Shown: positions 13,846-20,960 of the stretch, piece by piece
Layout of the letters: the number at the start of each line of letters is the position of its first letter
Position numbering within the stretch: the stretch's first letter is position 1
Assembly: GCF_016757965.1 (NCBI RefSeq)
Contig: NZ_JAEKIW010000011.1
Coordinates: forward strand, 57,469-121,468
DNA length: 64,000 nt
Direction: 5' to 3'
Source: Archaeoglobus neptunius
GTDB lineage: Archaea; Halobacteriota; Archaeoglobi; Archaeoglobales; Archaeoglobaceae
Notes under the pieces: generated by a model
Databases searched by the model: none
The model's input: the letters and a program-made list of their open reading frames with translations, nothing else
Told to the model about the DNA's origin: nothing
Made by a program: the position numbers and the translations under genes

Positions 13846-16230
13846 ATGGCCTCGGAAGTTAAGGCTGAAAAGATAATATCACCTTACGATCTCCTTCCAG
13901 AACAGGAAGCAAATAACCTCATGCTGATTTTCAACGTGCTGATGAAGAATAAGTGGAGGCTGGGCAGATTCGATAAAAAGTGGTTCTTCAAGTTCAAGAA
14001 GTATGGAATCAGAACATACAAGGATAAAGAAAAACTCGCCCACTTACTTTACAAATACAGGAAGCAGATCGAGGAAATTGTAAGGAAGATGGATAAAACG
14101 GATCTTGATATTCTCACAAAAGCAGGGTTTTTTGATCTTATGGAGAAACTTGAGAAGGGAGAACAGATAACGGAAACAGAGATCAACATTCCTGAGTTTA
14201 TCGGGGATAAAAAAGAGATCTTTGATGAGAAACTGCAATATTCTTATGAAAATGCAACGTTCTTTCCGAGAAACCTCAATGATTGGTATTGGGAGTATTA
14301 CAACTATGCCTTAGGCGATATTTTAACGAAAATAGCATTGGGGGAGCTTAAACCGTCAGCAGCTCTTGTTGATGCAATGGAGAAGGTTAAGAGAGCATTG
14401 TATGAATACATCTACATATGGGCAATTGAAACGATCAAGTATCCTTCTCCCATCGTGGTAGGATTTAGCAAATACCCATTCCATCAGGCTCAGAAATCAG
14501 CAGATCGGAAACTGAGAGCAATGGAGAACTTTGCAAGATCTCTGAAACACCTTGATAAGGTTCTGGAGAATGAAGGAGTTAGGGCAAAGGGGATCAAGGA
14601 TTTAGAGCTAAAGTTTAGCAAGGTTAAGGAGATCAAGCAGGTTAAGGTGGATAGGGTTGAGATTAAGGGCTTCATGTATCCTTCAGGGGTTGAACATATC
14701 AGGGTGTTTTTCCACTTTACATTTAATGGAAAACCTCACGTGATCGAGGAGATTTTCAAGGGGCAGAGTTATGCCGTTCATAAACTCAATGGGCTTTTGA
14801 AGCTCAAGCATTATCTATTCGATGTTGGAGAAGAGATTATCCAGCTCGAATGGGATGTTCCAGAGGTCAAAAGGTGGGAGATGTTCTTCTTCAACAACTG
14901 GTATAATTTGGGCTTTTACGTGGGGGTAAACAAGGGAAATATCGTTAGAAAAAGGTTATACTTTAACAAAGTTACAGGGCTTTCGGGCTGGATGGATGAG
15001 GATGAGAAACCATCAAAGGATAACTGGATTGCTTGTCGTGTAGATACATACTTTAATTGGGCAAAAGAGGTAATCGGAAAGCTGAACAAGGATCTCAGAG
15101 ATCTTGAAAAGCTGGTTAAAAAGAAATGGGAGAGCGATAAGATATACTATCTGGATCATCTCTCAGAGATCAGGAGAGAAGTTAAGCTTAAGCTGGAAGA
15201 TAAGGCAGCAGAAACGGCTGCTGAAATTGCAGAGAAAGAGGAAGATGTTTCAGCGGAAAAGCTGGAGAAGATAACCGAGATCGTTCTGAAGCACATGAAT
15301 GAGGGCGTTGAAACTGTTGATAGGTTGAAGTCATGGGTAACAAACAAGATCTATTTCCCTGATGAGAAAAAGCTGGAGGAGATAATCAGGGAGATTATCA
15401 AGGAGCACGAGAATGGGCTTAACAAGCTGAAGGTTCTCAGGATTGAGATGGGCAACATTAAAGGTTTTGAAGATGCTTATACCTTCCTCCCCGTTCCTTC
15501 TGATGAAGAGATTTACAGGGCAGCAATGAAGGCTTACAACCTTGATAAGATTGCAGAGAGGGAGCAGGTGAGGATAAGCCTAATTGAGAACGAGCTGAGA
15601 GATAAGTATGATCCAAAGGTGATTACTGCCAAGCTGGAGGATATGGCATCAAGGGGGCTGGTTGATTCCCACATGCTCTTTAAGGGCAGGATTCTATTCC
15701 TGAAAGAGTATAAGCCAAAAGCTGAGGAGAAGGCAGAGAAGAAAACGAAAGCAAAGAAGAAGAACAAGGCTAAAACAAAGGTTAAGAAAGCAAGCAGGGT
15801 AATGAATAAGGGGCTGCAAATTGCCAACCTGAAGAAATTCTTAAAGAAGCATGGCATAGATCCAGATCTGGTTGATCTGGAGGCTCTTGTTGATTCGACT
15901 CTAACTTACAGAGAGAACAAAGAGAACATAATGAAGCAGTTGGGAATCTCAGAGGGCTTTACGGTTAAACCATCTGAGATCGAAAGGCAGGAAATAGAGG
16001 ATGCAATAAGGCAAGTTCAGATGTATCATGAAATGAGGAGTGAAAGAGCTCAACAGATGGATGAAAGGAAAGTTGCCAAAATACCAAAAGATCCAGAGGC
16101 ATGGTTCAGGCATCCAGAACGCTATGATCTCCCCGAGGTGGACTATCCAGATCCAAATTATACCGTTGAGGATTATTTGAAGGATATCAAGCAGAAAAAG
16201 AGAAAGAGAAGAAAGAGCAAGAGTAAATAA
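13846..16230 (+). CDS. Large unknown protein (794 residues) with winged-helix-like segment and basic tail
   Basis: The largest gene of the element. Aromatic, charged N-terminal half; a central helical region (about 430-530); a segment around RISLIENELRDKYDPKVITA to LEDMASRGLVDS (about 580-610) that resembles a winged helix; a lysine/alanine-rich linker (KAKKKNKAKTKVKKA); and a very basic end (KQKKRKRRKSKSK). No catalytic motif recognised. Located between the packaging-type ATPase and the candidate capsid gene, it may be a virion-associated DNA-binding or structural protein. GGAGG precedes the ATG at 13846. Confidence 0.75.
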   Translation: MASEVKAEKIISPYDLLPEQEANNLMLIFNVLMKNKWRLGRFDKKWFFKFKKYGIRTYKDKEKLAHLLYKYRKQIEEIVRKMDKTDLDILTKAGFFDLMEKLEKGEQITETEINIPEFIGDKKEIFDEKLQYSYENATFFPRNLNDWYWEYYNYALGDILTKIALGELKPSAALVDAMEKVKRALYEYIYIWAIETIKYPSPIVVGFSKYPFHQAQKSADRKLRAMENFARSLKHLDKVLENEGVRAKGIKDLELKFSKVKEIKQVKVDRVEIKGFMYPSGVEHIRVFFHFTFNGKPHVIEEIFKGQSYAVHKLNGLLKLKHYLFDVGEEIIQLEWDVPEVKRWEMFFFNNWYNLGFYVGVNKGNIVRKRLYFNKVTGLSGWMDEDEKPSKDNWIACRVDTYFNWAKEVIGKLNKDLRDLEKLVKKKWESDKIYYLDHLSEIRREVKLKLEDKAAETAAEIAEKEEDVSAEKLEKITEIVLKHMNEGVETVDRLKSWVTNKIYFPDEKKLEEIIREIIKEHENGLNKLKVLRIEMGNIKGFEDAYTFLPVPSDEEIYRAAMKAYNLDKIAEREQVRISLIENELRDKYDPKVITAKLEDMASRGLVDSHMLFKGRILFLKEYKPKAEEKAEKKTKAKKKNKAKTKVKKASRVMNKGLQIANLKKFLKKHGIDPDLVDLEALVDSTLTYRENKENIMKQLGISEGFTVKPSEIERQEIEDAIRQVQMYHEMRSERAQQMDERKVAKIPKDPEAWFRHPERYDLPEVDYPDPNYTVEDYLKDIKQKKRKRRKSKSK

Positions 16231-16247
16231 CTTTCCCCCATTTTTTT
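16231..16247 (+). terminator. T-rich terminator after the 794-residue gene
   Basis: CTTTCCCCCATTTTTTT follows the stop directly; a run of seven T (16241-16247) fits archaeal oligo-T termination. A new promoter motif begins ten bases later. Confidence 0.5.
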
Positions 16248-16256
16248 AAGCTCATC

Positions 16257-16276
16257 ACGAATTATTAAAGAGGTTT
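16257..16276 (+). promoter_or_regulatory. Shared element promoter, before the small membrane proteins and capsid candidate
   Basis: ACGAATTATTAAAGAGGTTT matches 10893-10912 at 19 of 20 bases. The ATG at 16294 stands about 25-30 bases after its TATA-like core. Repetition of an exact motif points to coordinate expression of membrane/structural genes. Confidence 0.6.
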
Positions 16277-16293
16277 CTTTGCGAATAGCGATT

Positions 16294-16404
16294 ATGAGCG
16301 AATGGGTTGTAATTGGCTTGATTGGATGTGCCCCGTTCTGGCTGTCTGCCAGCCTTGCGGGGCTGAGAGCTGTAACCAGCCTGTGGAGTGCTGAAAAAGA
16401 GTAA
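16294..16404 (+). CDS. Small membrane protein, 36 residues
   Basis: ATG 16294, TAA 16402-16404. One hydrophobic helix (WVVIGLIGCAPFWLSASLAG) and a short polar end. First gene after the shared promoter and upstream of a second small membrane protein and the capsid candidate. Confidence 0.55.
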   Translation: MSEWVVIGLIGCAPFWLSASLAGLRAVTSLWSAEKE

Positions 16405-16417
16405 AGGAGGGATGTAG

Positions 16418-16546
16418 ATGTTTGGGATAAACGTTGAGAGAGGAATAAAGAAGGCAATGCAGGTTGTTGTGCCCGTTGCGGTTGGAGTGTTCATAGATGG
16501 GGCTTTCGATATTTCTGGCAGAGTAATGAGGCTGATTAAGAAGTAA
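16418..16546 (+). CDS. Small membrane-associated protein, 42 residues
   Basis: ATG 16418 lies seven bases after AAAGGAGG, the same spacing as for the next gene. The product has a hydrophobic stretch (AMQVVVPVAVGVFIDGAF) and basic ends (ERGIKK, MRLIKK). The repeated operon layout supports it as a real gene. Confidence 0.55.
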   Translation: MFGINVERGIKKAMQVVVPVAVGVFIDGAFDISGRVMRLIKK

Positions 16547-16559
16547 AGGAGGGATGGCG

Positions 16560-17081
16560 ATGTATTCGAAAAAGAGAACTCTCAGCCAGAAGATAACGCT
16601 CACAAACAGAAAGATCGATCTTCCAAGGGATGCGGTTATTGATGCGATTCTGCTTTACTGCAAGCTAACCCTGAAGAACGACGGAGCTAACGCATTCAGC
16701 GGCAAGATGAGGGATGTGCTTGATGCTCTGAAGGAGGTAAGAGTTGTTTCGGATGGTAACAACATCCATTACAGCCTGAGCGGTTCAGATATTGCCGTTA
16801 TAAACTACTACGATAATCAGGGCAAGGCTGTAAACGTTGATGCTGACGTTTCAATCGATGCTGGAGCAACCAAGGAGTTTGATTTCCTGCTCATTCTGGA
16901 TGCTGGAGATATTCTTGCCCTAACCAAGGATAGCCTTGAACTGTCGGTTGATTTCAAGGATACAGGGAATAACACGTATTACATGCTTATTGCAAGAGAT
17001 ACCTTTACTCCTGTTACCGTTCAGGCTGGAGGGAGCATTACAATTCAGTATGAAATGGTTTTCAATCCTGCATCAGCTTAA
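16560..17081 (+). CDS. Beta-rich protein, candidate jelly-roll major capsid protein
   Basis: Start ATG 16560 is preferred to 16554 because it has the same spacing from AAAGGAGGG as the gene before. 173 residues, almost all beta strands: IDLPRDAVIDAILLYCKLTL near the N-terminus, then a middle segment VRVVSDGNNIHYSLSGSDIA, later DFLLILDAGDILAL and a final SITIQYEMVFNP. The opening L-P-R-x-x-x-I-x-x-I strand pattern and the size fit single jelly-roll capsid proteins of sphaerolipovirus-like viruses. This is pattern recognition, not homology proof; a secreted or tail protein is possible but there is no signal peptide. Confidence 0.55.
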   Translation: MYSKKRTLSQKITLTNRKIDLPRDAVIDAILLYCKLTLKNDGANAFSGKMRDVLDALKEVRVVSDGNNIHYSLSGSDIAVINYYDNQGKAVNVDADVSIDAGATKEFDFLLILDAGDILALTKDSLELSVDFKDTGNNTYYMLIARDTFTPVTVQAGGSITIQYEMVFNPASA

Positions 17082-17105
17082 AAAATTGGAATTTAACCTT
17101 ATTTT

Positions 17106-18181
17106 TTAGTTTTTAGCCTTCAGAAGCTCATAAGCCTCTTTTGGAATCAAATGAACATCTCTCCAGCTCTCCATGTAGATCTGATAAACAAACTCAGGGA
17201 GAGGGTGCTTATACCTGCTCCAATCTATTGATGATACTGCATGCGTTAATATGTAATTCTTGTTTGAAATATCCCACCTGATCTTATCGGCCATCTGCTC
17301 TGCAAACTTCCTGAGATCTCCTACTACAAAATGCCTTTTCTTTGGATCTTTGATTAAATCTCCTCTTTCCAGCTTGATCTTTGCTCTCTTGAGTTGCTGT
17401 TCATAACTGTTGTATTCAAACATCTTTTCTTTGCCCTGCTTTTTCCTAACCTTAATAAGTTCTTTGAGGAATGGCATAAGATCAGGATGCAGGGGAACGT
17501 AATGCTCCATCCTTATCTTATCTTGAGAGGCTTCAATGAGAATCGTTTTCAGCTTTAACCCTTCCTCAAACTGATCAACCTTCAACCTTGCCATTGTGTA
17601 TGGTCTTTGCCCTGAATAAGCTCCGAAGAGGGTTTGGGTAACATGCGATAGAGCTTTCTCTCTGCTGAGCTCCCCTTTCCTCCATTTCTCAACGAAGAAT
17701 TTAACGACATTCTGAACATCTTTTTCTGTTACAACTCTATCGGTTGTTCTCTTTTGCTCTTTTACAGCTTTTGGCTTTTCAAGAAATATGCTGAAGTTGA
17801 GGTATCGGGTATCCATCCTAATTTTTGAAAGGTGCTGAAGGAAGCTCTTTGCGAAGTTCAGAACTTTTCCCCATGAATCCTCAGATTTCCACTTGTTTAA
17901 AGTATATTCTCTCAGATTGCTCATTGTTTCGTAGCTGATAACTCCCTGAGTTTGCTCCCAGAATACTTTACTTGCCCTTTTGATCCAATCTTTAGTTTTC
18001 TTTGCCACTCCTCTCAATCTCTGAGCAGTATAGCTTTCAAGCTCCTTTCTTGTGTAATCGAGTTCAAGATCCATGAGACTGTTTGAAGGCGAAGACTGTT
18101 TTTGTGGCACATTTACTATACTTTTGTTAGATATTTGTTGTAATCCTGTTATATCCTTAACGGACTGCTCTCCTTCCCAAT
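17106..18181 (-). CDS. intC: SSV-type tyrosine integrase, catalytic C-terminal part (element A)
   Basis: A frame of 358 residues enters from the att repeat at 18182 and ends at TAA 17106-17108; a GTG at 18110 could start a 334-residue product in the integrated state. Counting from that GTG: tyrosine-recombinase features are AYSGQRPYTMARL (first Arg, about 169-181), a basic strand around ASQDKIRMEHYVPL (Lys), VGDLRKFAEQ (second Arg; the usual His is Gly) and LTHAVSSIDWSRY (His, candidate nucleophile Tyr). N-terminal helices correspond to the core-binding domain. Joined to the left fragment across att, the frame gives about 446 residues. It converges on the capsid candidate. Confidence 0.9.
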
Positions 18182-18239
18182 CGTCGCCCTTACAAGGCGG
18201 AGATCGCCGGTTCGAATCCGGCCGAGCCCATTTATTTTT
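18182..18239 (+). repeat. attR: 58-bp repeat of the tRNA-Val 3' end
   Basis: Identical to 3681-3738. It carries only the tRNA anticodon arm to 3' end, so no tRNA can be made from it. It separates the element A integrase C-part from the element B integrase N-part, as expected if A integrated into a tRNA already occupied by B. Confidence 0.95.
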
Positions 18240-18268
18240 AAAATCTGGATTTCTATTGGTTCCCCAGT

Positions 18269-18391
18269 CCTCAAATAGCTTATAAAAGAGTCTATTATCT
18301 CTGAGATCCTCCCTCTAAAATTCTCTTTTAGAAATATATAATTCTCCTTTGAAATTCTGATGCGCAAATCTTTGAGTTCTCTGGCTCTTTT
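18269..18391. repeat. 123-bp perfect direct repeat, left copy (inside integrase fragment)
   Basis: Identical over all 123 bases to 22840-22962. It covers the RHH-coding part of the element B integrase fragment but not the att site. Confidence 0.95.
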
Positions 18392-18426
18392 GGGCGATAG
18401 CTCCTCTCTAAATGTTGATCCACTAT

Positions 18427-18454
18427 ACGTTCGTACACGTTCGTGCATGAACGT
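18427..18454. promoter_or_regulatory. Operator-like repeats over the integrase start (element B)
   Basis: ACGTTCGT starts at 18427 and again at 18437 (10 bp apart), followed by the inverted form ATGAACGT at 18447-18454. The order, 10-bp spacing and overlap with the start codon are the same as in element A, but the sequence differs (TGTTCCA in A). Confidence 0.6.
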
Positions 18455-18671
18455 AATAACGGCGAAAGGTCTTAAGCATTTCGTGATGAAAAAGCAGTCT
18501 TTAGGCGGTTTACTTTCTGCAGCAGATGCAAACAATCAGGATTTAGTTGATCTGAGATGTTACATAAACAAGTTGATTCAACCCTAAAATCAGCATGCCG
18601 ACGGTTTTGATTGGATCCACCAGATTGAGCAATCAACAAATCAAAATCAACATGGTGAAGAGGTAGGAGTT

Positions 18672-19061
18672 ATGAAGTATCCCAGCCTCAGGAGTTTGAA
18701 AAGGAAGCTTGTGGAGATGCTAAGGCGAGAGCTTAAAAGCAACGTATCCTTCTACTCAAGACTTCTCGGTGGGAAGTACGGCAGAATTTTCATCAAAATG
18801 CAGAAGACGAAGTGGGCGAGCTGCTCATCCAAGGCGAATCTGAGCTTCAACCTCGCTTCGCTTGCATTGCCGGAAAAACTGAGGGAGTACATTGTGATAC
18901 ATGAGCTTACGCATCTGCTGGAGGCGAGGCACACAAAAGCCTTCTGGGATACTGTGGGATTCTACTATCCCGAGTACGAGGAGGCTGAAGAAGAACTCAA
19001 AAAATACTGGGTATTCGTTGAGAGGAATGAAGTTTGGAAAAGGTTGAGGTGGGTTAGATAG
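18672..19061 (+). CDS. YgjP-like (DUF45) zinc metallopeptidase
   Basis: 129 residues. IFIKMQKTKWASCSSKANLS, NLASLALPEKLREYIVIHEL and the zinc motif HELTHLLEARHTKAFW (about 77-92; H-E-L-T-H plus third ligand H) are diagnostic of the YgjP-like family; W-A-S-C-S is its usual signature. The family is shorter than usual here because most members have about 230 residues, with an extra N-terminal half. YgjP/SprT-like proteins often sit in restriction or defence loci. GTGAAGAGGTAGGAG upstream supplies a ribosome-binding site. Confidence 0.88.
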   Translation: MKYPSLRSLKRKLVEMLRRELKSNVSFYSRLLGGKYGRIFIKMQKTKWASCSSKANLSFNLASLALPEKLREYIVIHELTHLLEARHTKAFWDTVGFYYPEYEEAEEELKKYWVFVERNEVWKRLRWVR

Positions 19062-19135
19062 CGTTTAGATCAACTGAAATCTAGTGGACTGTTGATATAA
19101 GTAAAACTTAAGTATAACCAATTCTTACTATTCCC

Positions 19136-19396
19136 ATGCCAAAAGTGAAAACATCCGTCAAAGGGCAGATCGTTATACCCAAGGAAATAAGGGATGCACT
19201 GGGAATCAAGCCGGGAAGCATCCTGAATATTCGCGTGGAGGATAAGAAAATAATAATAGAGCCAGCTCCCTCTCCACCAGAAGTCTTTGTAGAACTTGGC
19301 GAAGAATCTGAAAAAATTCTGCGGGAATCAAGGAAAGTTGACGAGGAAAGAATAAAGAGGTTGCTGAGGGATCTGGGTGTCGAAAGCGGTGGTTGA
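19136..19396 (+). CDS. vapB: AbrB/SpoVT-type antitoxin (VapB)
   Basis: 86 residues. SVKGQIVIPKEIRDALGIKP and RVEDKKIIIEPAPS form the swapped-hairpin AbrB DNA-binding domain; the C-terminal helix (EESEKILRESRKVDEERIKR) would wrap the toxin. A TATA-like stretch (AAACTTAAGTATAACC, 19105-19120) precedes it. It overlaps the toxin gene by 20 bases. Confidence 0.92.
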   Translation: MPKVKTSVKGQIVIPKEIRDALGIKPGSILNIRVEDKKIIIEPAPSPPEVFVELGEESEKILRESRKVDEERIKRLLRDLGVESGG

Positions 19397-19823
19397 TACA
19401 GGCGTTTTCGTGGAGTATATAGATAGAAAAGCTCCATACCATGAAGCGGCAAAGGCAATAGTTAATTCACTTGGGCAGCTTGAAATAGTTCTCCCCTCAA
19501 TAACTCTTACAGAAATCTGCTACGTTTCCGCACGTATATTCATGGCTGCAGGGGTGGAAAATGCCCTCGAAAAATCAGTGAAGTTCGTGGAATGGCTCTA
19601 CAGCCATCCGGCGGTAAGTGTTGTGGATAGCTTAACTTTGAACATAGAGGCGGCGAAATTAAAGCTGCAGTACGGTATTGCACTCGCTGATTGTTATGTG
19701 CTCGCACTATCAAAACTTGAGAAGTGTAAAGCGGTATTCAGAAAAAGAGAAAAAGAAATGCCTGAAGAGATTGAGATGGATTTTGACGTTATGTTTCTTG
19801 AGGATTATGTAGAGGTGTTTTAA
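19377..19823 (+). CDS. vapC: PIN-domain ribonuclease toxin (VapC)
   Basis: 148 residues from GTG 19377. PIN-domain acidic residues are in place: VVDTGVFVEY (Asp 7), TLTEICYVS (Glu about 46), GIALADCYVLALSKL (Asp about 105) and a late acidic DFDVMFLED. VapC toxins cut tRNA or rRNA and are held inactive by VapB. Complete length and motifs suggest a working pair. Confidence 0.9.
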   Translation: MSKAVVDTGVFVEYIDRKAPYHEAAKAIVNSLGQLEIVLPSITLTEICYVSARIFMAAGVENALEKSVKFVEWLYSHPAVSVVDSLTLNIEAAKLKLQYGIALADCYVLALSKLEKCKAVFRKREKEMPEEIEMDFDVMFLEDYVEVF

Positions 19824-20227
19824 ATGTCTGGAATCGTGGGTGTAATCTTCCAGTCCCAAGCGGTTCATGGATCGCTTCCTCAACGTGTTCGTGAGGCCAG
19901 CTACGGTTTGGAAGCAGCTAAAGTCGGGCATGAAGTTTGTGTTTTATCAGTCGCACGAGGATACGGGATTTGTTGGGGGAGGCAAAGATAAAGAGGGTTA
20001 TCCTTTCCGAGAATCCAATGCAATTCTTTGAAACTTTCGGAGACAGAATTTTCCTGACAAAAGAAGAGCTGAAAGAGTACATTAAATCACAGGAGAGATG
20101 GAGGAGAAGAGAAAGCAAGAAAAAGAGGCTCTGGATGGTAATTGAACTGGAAGGTATAAAGAAGCACGACAAGCCAATCAAGCCGAAGAGGTTTGTGTCA
20201 GTTGGAGGGCAGTATTTGAGAGAGTGA
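19824..20227 (+). pseudogene. DUF365-like gene broken by frameshifts
   Basis: Start MSGIVGVIF at 19824 fits one frame; FMDRFLNVFVRPATVWKQLK and KFVFYQSHEDTGFVG continue in another; and GEAKIKRVILSENPMQFFET to RFVSVGGQYLRE in a third. The first shift is near 19855, the second at a run of five G (19975-19979) where four would restore the frame. Together the pieces match what I recall of the archaeal DUF365 family. Either a recent pseudogene or sequence errors. A short product from 19937 remains open. Confidence 0.65.
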
Positions 20228-20362
20228 TATGCCTAACTCTACCCCGATTTTTTGATTTTTGATACATCTGCCTAAGAATAATTCAATTGAAATGAAATTT
20301 TAATCCCCCAATGGTTGCAATCGTCACTAACTGCTTGAAGAACTTATTGAGATTTAAATCAA

Positions 20363-20423
20363 GTTCACGAACCACGAACAGAAAGTTCATAAATTGTGAA
20401 CTAATAGTTCATATATCATGAAC
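20363..20423. promoter_or_regulatory. GTTCA...TGAAC operator repeats
   Basis: GTTCACGAAC (20363-20372), GTTCAtaaattgTGAAC (20385-20401) and GTTCATatatcATGAAC (20407-20423) are three inverted repeats of one half-site. The last overlaps the start codon at 20418. The next gene begins with a winged-helix-like domain that could bind here and control its own operon. Confidence 0.65.
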
Positions 20424-20960
20424 ATCTGGAGATTGATGTCGAGTAAAGAGAGGGTTGAGACTCTAACCTTTATACTTGAAAGGGAAACTGTTGGTGTTGA
20501 GGAAACAGCCACCTTACTCGGAAGAAGTAAAGGTTTCGTGTCGCAATTTTTCAGTTTGCTGGAAGAGGAGGGCATTCTGAAAAAGATTGGAAGGAGATAC
20601 AGGGTTTTGAGATCGCCAAATGTTAGAGCTATCAAAATACTGCTGAACATTGCAAGAATTACTGAGGTTCTTGAAAGGCACAGAAAGGTGTGGATGGTAA
20701 GTGTGGGAATTTACGGAAGCTTTGCAAAGGGTGAAAACACAGAAGGTAGCGATTTAGATATCTGGATAGTGGTTGACAGATATCCAGAAGAGAGAGAAAT
20801 TGCAAGGGTTGAGAGGAAAATTTCAGAAGAAACTGGAAAACAGACCCATCTGCTTATTCTCACCAAAGAAAGAATAGACAGGTTGAGAAGGGAGGATCCA
20901 GTTTTCTACTGTGAACTCCTAAATTCGTTTGTTATTTGGGGGGAGGGTCTTGAATTTTGA
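20418..20960 (+). CDS. mntA: MNT-type nucleotidyltransferase with N-terminal winged helix (HEPN partner)
   Basis: 180 residues. N-terminal HTH (VGVEETATLLGRSKGFVSQF, then LLEEEGILKKIGRRYRV; about 20-60), then the minimal nucleotidyltransferase motif IYGSFAKGENTEGSDLDIWI (about 97-116; G-S-F then D-x-D). In MNT/HEPN pairs the nucleotidyltransferase modifies and silences the HEPN toxin. The extra DNA-binding domain and the operators upstream suggest autoregulation. It overlaps the HEPN gene by 11 bases. Confidence 0.88.
   Translation: MNIWRLMSSKERVETLTFILERETVGVEETATLLGRSKGFVSQFFSLLEEEGILKKIGRRYRVLRSPNVRAIKILLNIARITEVLERHRKVWMVSVGIYGSFAKGENTEGSDLDIWIVVDRYPEEREIARVERKISEETGKQTHLLILTKERIDRLRREDPVFYCELLNSFVIWGEGLEF

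Larger units (their letters stand above)
3681..18239. mobile_element. Integrated element A (candidate provirus), 14.5 kb
   Basis: The unit between the two att repeats is 14,501 bp. It is bounded by an intact tRNA-Val on the left and a tRNA 3' fragment on the right, and by the two parts of one SSV-type integrase gene. Most genes run rightward in tightly packed, overlapping operons; only the left-end cluster (3643-5542) and the integrase C-part run leftward. Contents: RHH and zinc-finger regulators, iteron-like repeats, P-loop proteins including a HerA/FtsK-type ATPase, small membrane proteins, and a beta-rich candidate capsid protein. No chromosomal housekeeping gene is inside. Virus rather than plasmid is inferred. 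Confidence 0.93.
18149..18448 (-). pseudogene. intN: SSV-type integrase N-terminal fragment (element B), RHH-like
   Basis: ATG 18448 opens a frame with DLRIRISKENYIFLKENFRG and SEIIDSFISYLRTGEPIEI, clearly homologous to the element A fragment (VDLHIRISQENYIFLKENFRN, TGEPFEI). It runs into att one frame away from the A version because of a one-base length difference just before the repeat, and stops at 18149 in element A DNA. The catalytic part is not in the window. It could still be expressed as a small DNA-binding protein. Confidence 0.8.

Noticed and set aside
17106..18110. Complete, self-standing integrase starting at GTG 18110
   Set aside because: The frame is open upstream to the att repeat and continues in phase into the left fragment when the ends are joined; the GTG start would lack the N-terminal domain and has no good ribosome-binding site.
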